Of a stretch of DNA of 15,699 bases, positions 1 through 6,877 are shown piece by piece (the first letter of the stretch is position 1; each line of letters starts with the position of its first letter). This DNA is from SAR202 cluster bacterium Io17-Chloro-G7 (lineage in GTDB: Bacteria; Chloroflexota; Dehalococcoidia; UBA3495), in the NCBI GenBank assembly GCA_002817055.1, contig MUCU01000033.1:1-15699 (forward strand). The letters are read 5' to 3'. The notes beneath the pieces are model-generated. The model did not search any database and was not told the DNA's origin. It saw only the letters and a program-made list of their open reading frames with translations. Made by a program: the position numbers and the translations under genes.

Positions 1-21
1 AACGCTCAACTCCACAACACG

Positions 22-2436
22 TCACTCACACTTGTTCCAGCCGCAAGACACGCACATTAAACAGCCTTCCTGGTAAATCATCGGGGTGTTGCAATCCGGG
101 CACTTTCTCGATGGCGTGTGCCCGTTCCCATGACCATTACCACCGTTGCCCGTGGTACGGTTGATCAACTGCATTTGAACGGCACCATGGGGCTGCTTAG
201 CAGTTTCGTCACTCTCGCGATCGCCGACAGAACGCTCGATCGCCAAAGCCACAGCGTCGGGGCTTGACCTTACCAACGTACCGCTGTCCCAAGCCGGGCA
301 GCAGGTGATTCCCCGCAGTTGCTCAACTACGTTCTTTGGGTCTATCCCCGATCGCAGAGCAAGGGAAACCAAACGGGAGATCGCTTCCAGTTGAGCCGAA
401 TCGCATCCCCCGGCCTTGCCCAAAGTGCCGAACACTTCGAAGGGTTGTCCGCCCTCGTCGAAGTTGATGGTTACGTACATGTTCCCGTGACCGGTGCGCA
501 CACGCTCGGTAACCCCGTGGGTGGTGCGGGGGCGCTCTCGGGGCATCAGGAATTCGGTCGAATCTTGGGGCTCCGCCATTACCTCGCCCAAATCCGAGGC
601 ATCTTGCCTGGTTTCGCCGGTGCTCAGGACTTGACCCGCTTTGCTACCGTCCCGGTAGACGGTTATTCCCTTGAGGCCCAGCTTATAGGCCAGTTCGTAG
701 GCCTTGGATACGTCTTCGACCGTGGCGCTGTGCGGGAAGTTGATAGTCTTGGAGACCGAGTTGTCGGTATGCTCCTGAATCGCCCCTTGCATCTTTACAT
801 GCCATTCCGGGTCGATGTCGTGGGAGGTGCGGAACACCTCTTTGACCCAACCGGGCACTTCCAGCGTCTCAAGGCTTCCCTTCTCCGCCAACTGCTCCAT
901 CAGCTCTTCGGAGTAGAAGCCCTCGTGTTTGGCCACGGCTTCGAAGTACGAGTAGCCCTCCACTAACTTGGTGTTATCCATAACGTTTCGTACGTAGCTC
1001 AATGCGAACAGGGGCTCAATGCCGCTGGACGCACCGGCTATTATGCTGATGGTACCGGTGGGTGCGATGGTGGTAGGAGCGGAGTTTCGCATTTGCCTCC
1101 CATCGCTGCTGTAAATGCTGCCTTCCCATGCCGGGAAAACTCCTCGGATTTCGGCCAAGGCTCCGGAAGCTCGGAAGGAGCTTTCCCGAATTCGCCCCAT
1201 AATTTTCCCGGCTACGTCTAGGCCTTCTTCGGAATCGTAACGGATCCCCAATTGGACCAACAGGTCGGCGAATCCCATTACCCCCAGACCGATACGCCGG
1301 GTTTTCCGGCTCATTTCGGCGATTTCAGGGATCGGGTAATTGTTCATGTCGATTACGTTGTCCAACAGGTGGACCGTGACATCGACGATTTTGTCCAAAC
1401 GCTCCCAGTCGATGGTCACGTCGCCATCGGAGTAAGTGACCATGCGGGCCAAGTTAATGGAGGCGAGGTTGCACGACTCGTAGGGCAACAGGGGCTGCTC
1501 GCCGCATGGATTGGTGCTTTCGATCACTCCCAAGTGGGGATTTGGATTATCACGGTTGATGCGGTCGATGAATACCAGGCCAGGGTCTCCAGTCTTCCAA
1601 GCCAACTCTGCCATTAGGTCGAAGACCTCTTTGGCATTCAACTGACCCGTCACGTTACCGGTTCGGGGATTTACTAGGTCGTAATCTTGACCTTCCTGAA
1701 CCTTTTCCATGAACTCCTCGGTTACCGCAACCGAGATGTTGAAATTGTTTAGGTAGCGACCGTCTTCCTTAGACTGGATAAACTTGAGGATGTCCGGGTG
1801 GCTCACGTCCAGGATGCCCATGTTGGCGCCGCGCCTAGTCCCACCTTGCTTGACCACGTCGGTGGCTGTGTCGAAGGCCCGGATAAAACTGACCGGACCG
1901 CTGGCAACGCCGCCGGTGGAACCCACGATGTCGCCCTCCGGACGCAGCCTGCTAAAGGAGAAACCTGTCCCGCCACCACTCTTGTGAATCAGGGCCGTCT
2001 GCTTGACTTCGTCGAAAATGGCCTCTAAAGAATCGTTAACCGGAAGAACGAAGCAGGCGGAAAGCTGTTGTAGGTCCCTGCCAGCATTCATCAACGTAGG
2101 GGAATTGGGCAGAACTTCCAAGTGACGCATGACATGGTAGAACTCGTCTTCCACAGCCCGACGCTGGGACTCCGTGGCACCGTAATTCAATTCGGCTTGG
2201 GACAGGTTCCGGGCTACACGGTGGAACAGACCGTCGGTGTCCTCTACCACATTTCCGTCCCGGTCTTTGGACAGGTACCGGCGCTCCAAGACCACCGCGG
2301 CGTTGTCGGTCAGTTCAGAAGTACGACCCCCGACCCGTTGGGCAATACCCTCGGATAGTAAGGCGGCAACTACGCGCTTGCGCCTTTGATTCTCGGATAC
2401 GTCTGAACTAACTGATCCCTTCCGAATAGAGGTCAT
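22..2436 (-). CDS. nrdJ: Adenosylcobalamin-dependent (class II) ribonucleoside reductase
   Basis: Reduces ribonucleotides to deoxyribonucleotides in the cytoplasm, using a thiyl radical generated from coenzyme B12. The 804-residue protein shows the class II fold markers: redox Cys128 in QLSACFVLPV, the glycine-rich GGGTGFSFSRLRPEGD near 154-169, and NPCGEQPLLPYESCNLAS, where Cys311 is the expected radical cysteine, Glu313 its partner and Cys322 the second redox cysteine (spacing 11, as in the Thermotoga enzyme, from memory). GITCCPAWDSG lies near 709-719. A Gly/Asn/His linker (763-773) leads to a cysteine-rich zinc-ribbon tail (C779, C782, C792, C795, C798, C803), typical of the long B12-dependent subfamily; the tail probably reduces the active site. 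The start is ATG with AGGAG 9 nt upstream. No class I subunit is nearby. No convincing NrdR box or cobalamin riboswitch was found in the 400 bp upstream. Confidence 0.97.
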   Translation of the reverse strand: MTSIRKGSVSSDVSENQRRKRVVAALLSEGIAQRVGGRTSELTDNAAVVLERRYLSKDRDGNVVEDTDGLFHRVARNLSQAELNYGATESQRRAVEDEFYHVMRHLEVLPNSPTLMNAGRDLQQLSACFVLPVNDSLEAIFDEVKQTALIHKSGGGTGFSFSRLRPEGDIVGSTGGVASGPVSFIRAFDTATDVVKQGGTRRGANMGILDVSHPDILKFIQSKEDGRYLNNFNISVAVTEEFMEKVQEGQDYDLVNPRTGNVTGQLNAKEVFDLMAELAWKTGDPGLVFIDRINRDNPNPHLGVIESTNPCGEQPLLPYESCNLASINLARMVTYSDGDVTIDWERLDKIVDVTVHLLDNVIDMNNYPIPEIAEMSRKTRRIGLGVMGFADLLVQLGIRYDSEEGLDVAGKIMGRIRESSFRASGALAEIRGVFPAWEGSIYSSDGRQMRNSAPTTIAPTGTISIIAGASSGIEPLFALSYVRNVMDNTKLVEGYSYFEAVAKHEGFYSEELMEQLAEKGSLETLEVPGWVKEVFRTSHDIDPEWHVKMQGAIQEHTDNSVSKTINFPHSATVEDVSKAYELAYKLGLKGITVYRDGSKAGQVLSTGETRQDASDLGEVMAEPQDSTEFLMPRERPRTTHGVTERVRTGHGNMYVTINFDEGGQPFEVFGTLGKAGGCDSAQLEAISRLVSLALRSGIDPKNVVEQLRGITCCPAWDSGTLVRSSPDAVALAIERSVGDRESDETAKQPHGAVQMQLINRTTGNGGNGHGNGHTPSRKCPDCNTPMIYQEGCLMCVSCGWNKCE

Positions 2437-3080
2437 CTTGGGGGTCTCCTATCGAATCGCCCAACCGGTCTTTAGACCCGGGGCCGTTACATTTTCTCTG
2501 GAAGCTGCTCTCCCGTTCGTCCTGAGAGTTTGTGAGTTTTTGGCGAAATCGCCGAGTTTCAGTCTCAATACAGCTTTGAAACTAGTCTCAATAAGGCCAC
2601 TCAGAGGTATTTATTCACAAGCTCTGAGCCTGTCTAAGTACCGTTGCTTTTCCTCCGGTAATGGGTCGACAGGCTCACCACGAACGAAATTCCGAAAGGT
2701 CTTCGCCTTTAACCGGCGTTGGTTTAATACCCTTAATTACTTGTAACATCTACCCGGTGATTTTTCGCTGCCCGGGTGTCATTATTCAGCTATTCAACCG
2801 AAAATTGGCTTCGTTACATAAGGTGATAACAACGAACTTTGGTATATGTCTATACTAGATGTGGTGGTTGGAGTCCGATCTACTACCTTTCCCGGTAGGC
2901 GAATACTACTCGGATGGTTATGGAAAGTCAATAGGCTGGGGAGCGAGTTTGGTAGCGGATTTTGAGGAGGTTTGTGAGAAGCTTCGGGGGCTTTACATAA
3001 CCCGGGCGGCGGACCGCATGATTCAGTTACGACACCCAGAGAATGACTGGACGCCTGAAGAAGGAAAAGAAGGGTTCTTC
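2437..3080. other. Intergenic region upstream of nrdJ, with decayed repeats
   Basis: About 640 bp lie between the start of nrdJ and the stop of the 79-codon gene downstream of nrdR. The nrdJ ribosome binding site and repeat-like fragments (annotated separately) are present. I found no cobalamin riboswitch B12 box on the minus strand, no good sigma-70 promoter facing nrdJ, and no tRNA. A plus-strand open frame starting at 2859 is protein-like for about 74 codons but lacks a ribosome binding site and then runs antisense into the 79-codon gene; it is discussed in the findings rather than called as a gene. Confidence 0.5.
2514..2686. repeat. Fragments of a dispersed palindromic repeat (REP-like)
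   Basis: Three related fragments are visible: CGTTCGTCCTGAG at 2514-2526, TGAGCCTGTC at 2625-2634, and GACAGGCTCACCACGAACG at 2668-2686 in the opposite orientation. The last two form an exact 10-bp inverted repeat (2625-2634 with 2668-2677), with an inner TACCG/CGGTA pair (2639-2643 with 2656-2660), so an RNA or single strand could fold. The reverse complement of 2674-2686 matches the first fragment at 11 of 13 positions. From memory, sequences like CGTTCGTCCTGAGCCTGTCGAA are scattered intergenically in many marine and soil bacteria; that link is recollection, not a search result. The copies here look degenerate. Confidence 0.5.
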
Positions 3081-3320
3081 TTAAAAATCCAGGTCGTCGG
3101 AGGCGCCAAGCCAGCAAGTGGACAGGCTGGCTCTTACCCCTTGGGCAATCTCGTCTTGCATCTGAGCAATACGGTTGGCTCCCGATGTCGCCATCGCCAA
3201 CGCGTAGGCTTCCGGCAGGGTTGGGACCGACTCGGTCATTAGTTGGTTTTCCAGGTCGTGGACTTGGTTGTTAAGCGTCAAAAGACGGGTCAGTGCCGTA
3301 AATCCCAGTTTATCGCTCAT
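3081..3320 (-). CDS. Small hypothetical protein translated directly after nrdR
   Basis: A 79-residue protein that I do not recognise. Its ATG follows the nrdR stop with no gap (TAA then ATG), and GGAGGA, which lies inside the last nrdR codons, is 9 nt before the ATG. This spacing strongly supports real, probably coupled translation. The protein has no signal peptide, membrane segment or metal motif. It looks mostly helical: residues 8-33 (TALTRLLTLNNQVHDLENQL) could form a short amphipathic helix or coiled coil, and residues 37-65 another. The C-terminus is acidic (GASDDLDF), with a single Cys. It sits between nrdR and nrdJ, so a link to nucleotide reduction is possible but is inferred only from position. 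Confidence 0.72.
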   Translation of the reverse strand: MSDKLGFTALTRLLTLNNQVHDLENQLMTESVPTLPEAYALAMATSGANRIAQMQDEIAQGVRASLSTCWLGASDDLDF

Positions 3321-3920
3321 TTAAAGGATTCCTCCCGTATCATCCGAGTCTTCTGGCCTGATGTCGTTCCGAAATGAATTTGGATTCCGTGGGCGGTAGC
3401 GGGCCGCTGTCGTCGTGTTGCGGCGCCGCCGTCGGCGTATCGGCGTGGGCGTCGATTCAGGAAGGGGCAACTGGGAATCCTCCCTCAGGTCTTTCACCGC
3501 TTGCTCGAAACTGTCAATGTCTTGGAAGTCGGTGTAGACGCTGGCGTACCTGATGTAGGCAACTCGGTCCAAGGCTTTGAGGCGTTCCATCACCATTGAC
3601 CCCAATATCGAAGTCGGCACCTCCACCTGGCCAAGGTGCTGTAGCTCTGCCTCAATGTCTTCCACCATTTTTTCGATGGTCCGGGACGGAATGGGCCGTT
3701 TGGTGCAGGCTTTGCGGATCCCGGAGATTAACTTCTCCCGGTCAAACTCTTCCCGCCTGTTGTCCTGCTTGGATACCATCAAGGCTGTGGCTTGAATTCT
3801 TTCATAGGTAGTGAATCGCAGCCCACAACGCTGACACTCCCTACGGCGGCGAATGCCATTTTCCACCACCCGGGAGTCGGTGACTTTAGAATCCGCAAAC
3901 GTGCAGTACGGGCACTTCAT
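3321..3920 (-). CDS. nrdR: Transcriptional repressor NrdR with extended C-terminal tail
   Basis: NrdR senses ATP/dATP and represses ribonucleotide reductase genes by binding paired NrdR boxes. The 199-residue protein begins with the typical zinc ribbon MKCPYC (C3, C6) and ECQRCGLRFTTYER (C29, C32), followed by an ATP-cone domain at about 46-136, including the VSKQDNRREEFDREKL segment and the conserved VAYIRYASVYTDFQD stretch (120-134). The core matches the family, which is normally about 150-160 residues. This one has roughly 45 extra residues: a Pro-rich linker (151-160), a run of six arginines at 162-167, then an Arg/Asn-rich and finally acidic stretch that looks disordered. The start is the first residue of the zinc ribbon; its ribosome binding site (AAAGAG) is weak. 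A promoter and two NrdR-box-like sites lie directly upstream, implying autoregulation. Confidence 0.97.
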   Translation of the reverse strand: MKCPYCTFADSKVTDSRVVENGIRRRRECQRCGLRFTTYERIQATALMVSKQDNRREEFDREKLISGIRKACTKRPIPSRTIEKMVEDIEAELQHLGQVEVPTSILGSMVMERLKALDRVAYIRYASVYTDFQDIDSFEQAVKDLREDSQLPLPESTPTPIRRRRRRNTTTAARYRPRNPNSFRNDIRPEDSDDTGGIL

Positions 3921-3961
3921 GGAACGTACTCTTTCTTAAAATCGTTTGAAATTAATTTAAA

Positions 3962-3977
3962 ATACCACATAGTGTGT
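3962..3977 (-). promoter_or_regulatory. NrdR box 1 (proximal to nrdR)
   Basis: On the plus strand this 16-mer reads ATACCACATAGTGTGT; against the published NrdR-box consensus acaCwAtATaTwGtgt I count 12 of 16 matches. It lies 41 bp upstream of the nrdR start and exactly 31 bp (three helical turns) from the second box, the arrangement described for NrdR operators in the family. Confidence 0.72.
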
Positions 3978-3992
3978 TATTGTTAACTGAAA

Positions 3993-4008
3993 CCACTATC
4001 TGTAGTAG
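3993..4008 (-). promoter_or_regulatory. NrdR box 2 (at the transcription start)
   Basis: The plus-strand 16-mer CCACTATCTGTAGTAG matches the NrdR-box consensus at 11 of 16 positions, including the CTAT...TAG core half-sites. It begins 31 bp from box 1 and lies just downstream of the -10 element, where the transcription start should fall, so a bound NrdR would block RNA polymerase. Confidence 0.68.
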
Positions 4009-4013
4009 CTGAA

Positions 4014-4042
4014 ATTGTATATTGCGTAACCGTGAAAGTCAA
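4014..4042 (-). promoter_or_regulatory. Sigma-70 type promoter of nrdR
   Basis: On the minus strand: TTGACT (-35, plus coordinates 4037-4042), a 17-bp spacer, then TACAAT (-10, 4014-4019). Spacing is ideal and each hexamer is one base off consensus. The predicted start at about 4006-4008 gives a leader of about 87 nt that contains both NrdR boxes. Confidence 0.72.
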
Positions 4043-4146
4043 TGCGCCTACGAATCCGTCGCATGGTATGGGCCATTTCCGTCTCAGTAGGGGATTCCTG
4101 AAAGCTCCCGAATCTATTGTTATTCCCCCGATCTGCTTCCCCCAGT

Positions 4147-4196
4147 TTTCTAACCTAGCGCCCGCTTGATATACTCTCCGCTGGCCCGGTTAGAAA
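4147..4196 (+). promoter_or_regulatory. Inverted repeat around the putative aldo/keto reductase promoter
   Basis: A perfect 9-bp inverted repeat, TTTCTAACC (4147-4155) and GGTTAGAAA (4188-4196), is centred at 4171.5. A TATACT -10-like hexamer at 4170-4175 sits at the centre. The half-sites are 41 bp apart centre to centre, about four helical turns. The -35 position is poor. This could be an operator that loops over the promoter, or a hairpin in a leader; the promoter call itself is weak. Confidence 0.35.
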
Positions 4197-4231
4197 CGGT
4201 AGCCTGAAATTGACTTGCGAAAGGGGGACTA

Positions 4232-5149
4232 GTGGCGGCGTTGGAGAAGAGAGTTCTAGGAAACACAGGCTTGAGTGTGACGGTGCTGGGGTTCGGCGCC
4301 ATGGAGCTTCGAGGTCCGGGCTCAGCCATCCGCAACGGGCGTCCGGTAGACGCCGCCCAAGCCGAAAAGGTGCTAAATGGGGCGTTGGACGGCGGAATCA
4401 ACCTCGTTGACACCTCCATCGACTACGGTAGCAGCGAGGAACTTATAGGCAAGTATATCTCCCATCGCCGCCAAGAATACTTGCTGGCCTCGAAATGCGG
4501 TTGTAACGTAGATGTCAAAGGCGTGGAAGCGGGGACGGTTGAACGGCATATCTACACTCGACAAAATATTGTAGATGGCGTGGAACTGAGCTTGAAACGG
4601 CTGAAAACGGACTATTTGGACTTGCTACAGTTCCACGGCGCTCCCCCTCATGAAATGAGGGATGAAGCGATTCAAGCGCTGGTGGATATGAAGAAGGATG
4701 GCAAGGCCAGGTTCATTGGCGTATCCGACGTGCTGCCCGAGGTTAGCAGCCTCTTGTATCTGGGAGTTTTCGACGCTTTCCAGTTCCCCTACTCGGTCAT
4801 GGAACAGGAACATGAAGCCTTTATGTCTCAAGCAGCTAAGGCGGGAGCGGGCACCATTATCCGCGGCGGCATCGCTAGGGGCGAGCCTGGCCATGGTTTG
4901 GCTGACCCGGACCGGTGGGCAATCTGGGAGAAGGCGAAATTGGGCGAGCTGTTAGACGGCATGGACCAATTCGAGTTCTTGCTCCGCTACACCATTAGTC
5001 ATCCCGACCTCAACACCACGATTATTGGGACTTTGGATGCGGAGCACGCCGCAAAAAACATTGCCGCCGCCGCCAACGGTCCCTTGCCTTCGACCACCTA
5101 CGAGGAAGCGAATAGAAGACTGGCCGCCGTTGCCAACCAATCGGCGTGA
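4232..5149 (+). CDS. Aldo/keto reductase family oxidoreductase
   Basis: An NAD(P)H-dependent cytoplasmic oxidoreductase of the (beta/alpha)8 aldo/keto reductase family, 305 residues, close to the usual length. The N-terminus RVLGNTGLSVTVLGFGAMEL is the family's opening strand. The catalytic tetrad can be read: Asp60 (NLVDTSIDYG), Tyr65, Lys88 (LLASKCG) and His135 (LQFHGAP). The later GAGTIIRGGIARGE and TTIIGTLDAEHAAKN segments resemble the cofactor-binding C-terminal half. The substrate cannot be told from sequence. The chosen start is GTG, preceded by AAGGGGG with 4 nt between; the next in-frame ATG (codon 24) would remove the first beta strand. It is transcribed alone and divergently from nrdR. 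It sits between the nrd and fts groups without an evident functional tie. Confidence 0.93.
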   Translation: MAALEKRVLGNTGLSVTVLGFGAMELRGPGSAIRNGRPVDAAQAEKVLNGALDGGINLVDTSIDYGSSEELIGKYISHRRQEYLLASKCGCNVDVKGVEAGTVERHIYTRQNIVDGVELSLKRLKTDYLDLLQFHGAPPHEMRDEAIQALVDMKKDGKARFIGVSDVLPEVSSLLYLGVFDAFQFPYSVMEQEHEAFMSQAAKAGAGTIIRGGIARGEPGHGLADPDRWAIWEKAKLGELLDGMDQFEFLLRYTISHPDLNTTIIGTLDAEHAAKNIAAAANGPLPSTTYEEANRRLAAVANQSA

Positions 5150-5426
5150 TGCCTGGGCCTCGATTCTCCCCCTTGGAGTAACGACAATACCTGTGGCGCC
5201 CGTGGAGTTGGTCGCGGCAATTCACTTAAGGCCCGTTAGCCCAGAGAAACAGAGAAGGCCGCCCCCCATTTAAGAGAGACGGCCAAAATGTGATTCCCGG
5301 CGCCTGATTGTTGGATAACGAAACTAGGGTAATTAGTGCTGTTTGGCCTCCGAGAACATTACTCCGAATCAGATAATTAGTGTTTAAGCGACGTGCGGGT
5401 CGCTCCACACCGGGTTAGTCTCCGTA
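5150..5426. other. Non-coding stretch after the aldo/keto reductase
   Basis: About 280 bp with no supported gene. A short GGCCG/CGGCC hairpin occurs near 5259-5284 without a T-tract, and a 9-bp direct repeat TAATTAGTG occurs at 5330-5338 and 5374-5382. Neither can be assigned a function. The region ends at the terminator that starts at 5427. Confidence 0.4.
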
Positions 5427-5470
5427 CCGTCGCTGGCCCGGAACTTCCGGACTGGCGACGGTCTTTATTT
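5427..5470 (+). terminator. Rho-independent terminator facing rightward
   Basis: Two 17-nt arms, 5427-5443 and 5445-5461, fold back with one nucleotide between them. The arms start CCGTCGC and end GCGACGG; two G-U pairs and one C/A mismatch lie in the middle. TCTTTATTT follows at 5462-5470. The U-rich side is on the plus strand, so it should end transcripts from the aldo/keto reductase, 277 nt upstream, before they run antisense into ftsZ. No matching T-tract is present on the other side for ftsZ. Confidence 0.7.
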
Positions 5471-5485
5471 GACAGTGTTGATATG

Positions 5486-5536
5486 TCGGCTGTGCCGGAT
5501 TATCGGCTGTGCTGGATTATCGGCTGTGCTGGATTA
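5486..5536. repeat. Three tandem 17-bp repeats ending in the ftsZ stop codon
   Basis: Units are 5486-5502, 5503-5519 and 5520-5536. Units 2 and 3 are identical (TCGGCTGTGCTGGATTA) and unit 1 differs by one base (C for T). The TTA that ends unit 3 is the complement of the ftsZ TAA stop, so the array begins at the stop and extends downstream of ftsZ. Confidence 0.95.
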
Positions 5537-6688
5537 GCGGAAGAATCCTCGGCCCCTCGAACCTGACTGGTTGCGCATGAAGCTGGGCACATCCAGTTCT
5601 TCTTCCGACTCGGGTATAACGTCTTGTAGCAGGCGCTCCAACTCGGCCTCGCGCATTTGCTGGGTTTCCTGCAATACTGGGAAGGCCGCTGCCACCATGG
5701 TAATCTTCACCTCATCCTCCAGTTTGGCGTCGCGGCTGGTGCCGAAGATGATGTTAGCATCCGGGTCGGCCATTTCTTGAATGATGTTTGCGGCGTCTTG
5801 GACCTCTTGCAATGTCAGGGTCGAGCCACCGCTGACTACGAAGAGCAGGCGCTTTGCGCCGTCCATGGCGATGTCAAGCAAGGGGCTCTTGGTCGCCATC
5901 TTGGCAGCCTCTATCGCCCGGTTTTCGCCTTTGCCCCGGCCAATGGCCAGCCAAGCCGGGCCAGCGTTGCTGAGGATGGTCTTGACGTCGGCGAAGTCGA
6001 CGTTGATTTCGCCGGGCACGGTTACCACTTCGGCGATGGCCTGGATGCCCTGCTGGAGTACCGAGTCCGCCATCTTCAGAGCGTCTTCCCAGGTGAAACT
6101 CTGCTCGCCGTGGGTGTTCAACTGTAGCAAGCGATCGTTGGGAATGGTAATCAGCGTGTCTACATGGTCCTTAAGACGGTTGATCCCTTCCTCGGCGTTT
6201 TTGCGCCGGGTCGCTGCTTCAAACGAGAAGGGTCGGCTGACCACGGCTACGGTCAAGGCGCCCGATTCTTTGGCGATCTGAGCCACTACTGGTGATGCGC
6301 CGGTGCCCGTGCCGCCGCCCATGCCCACGGCCAGGAAAATCATGTCGGCGCCTTCCAGGGCCTTCTCAATCTCATTCCTGCTTTCCTCGGCGGCTTGTCG
6401 GCCCAACTCAGGCTGAGCGCCAGCGCCGAGGCCCCTGGTCAAGCTCTGGCCGATGGCCAAGCGGTGGGCCACATCGCACCGGAACAAGTGTTGGGCATCG
6501 GTGTTGATGGCATGGTACTCGACCACCGGAAGTTTTTCCTTGAACATGCGGCTAACCGCATTGCTGCCGCCGCCTCCAATCCCAACTACCTTGATAACCG
6601 GAGCGCCAGCTCCGATCTCCGGCACCCCACCGTAAGGGTCGGTATTTTCAATTGGTGAATCCCAAGAAGCTGAATTTTCGAATACCAT
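5534..6688 (-). CDS. ftsZ: Cell division protein FtsZ
   Basis: A tubulin-like GTPase that polymerises at mid-cell to form the Z-ring. With the start chosen here it is 384 residues. Visible motifs: VVGIGGGGSNAV (about 34-45), NTDAQHL (63-69), the tubulin signature GMGGGTGTGASP (122-133) that binds GTP, and the T7 catalytic loop NVDFAD (229-234) with Asp231 and Asp234. A short linker leads to the conserved C-terminal peptide LDVPSFMRNQ (about 365-374), which should bind FtsA, and then a basic end RGRGFFR. The frame can be opened 15 nt earlier at a GTG (6703), but the strong AAGGAG lies inside that extension and 5 nt before the ATG at 6688, which I prefer. It lies 189 nt downstream of ftsA on the same strand. 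Confidence 0.97.
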   Translation of the reverse strand: MVFENSASWDSPIENTDPYGGVPEIGAGAPVIKVVGIGGGGSNAVSRMFKEKLPVVEYHAINTDAQHLFRCDVAHRLAIGQSLTRGLGAGAQPELGRQAAEESRNEIEKALEGADMIFLAVGMGGGTGTGASPVVAQIAKESGALTVAVVSRPFSFEAATRRKNAEEGINRLKDHVDTLITIPNDRLLQLNTHGEQSFTWEDALKMADSVLQQGIQAIAEVVTVPGEINVDFADVKTILSNAGPAWLAIGRGKGENRAIEAAKMATKSPLLDIAMDGAKRLLFVVSGGSTLTLQEVQDAANIIQEMADPDANIIFGTSRDAKLEDEVKITMVAAAFPVLQETQQMREAELERLLQDVIPESEEELDVPSFMRNQSGSRGRGFFR

Positions 6689-6877
6689 GTTCTCTCCTTC
6701 CACATCCCTATATTCCGCATCCCAATTTCTGGCCCGTTCTATTCCCTAAATCCCGTCCCGACCTGTGCCTGATTTTCTTCTAGTCCTTTACGCAACGATA
6801 AGGGTCTTTCGCGATACATTTCCGTGTTTTCATTTACGTGTAACCGCTACGTGTATTCGCATGACTAATGGGTCTCT

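Noticed and set aside
319..966. Plus-strand 215-codon open frame inside nrdJ
   Set aside because: Antisense shadow of a strongly conserved gene, with no family motif or ribosome binding site.
2437..2860. Cobalamin riboswitch upstream of the B12-dependent reductase
   Set aside because: No B12-box-like sequence was found on the minus strand; GCCACT at 2596-2601 is on the wrong strand and lacks the rest of the motif.
2852..2867. Single NrdR-box-like 16-mer upstream of nrdJ (ATACTAGATGTGGTGG, about 11/16 to consensus)
   Set aside because: It has no partner site 31 bp away on either side and lies over 400 bp from the nrdJ start, so it is not a credible NrdR operator.
3061..3083. Hairpin AAGAAG/CTTCTT overlapping the stop of the 79-codon gene as a terminator
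   Set aside because: The stem is only six A/U-rich pairs and the following tract is broken by cytosines.
6689..6703. Five-codon upstream extension of ftsZ from a GTG
   Set aside because: The ribosome binding site AAGGAG lies inside the extension and is correctly spaced for the ATG at 6688.
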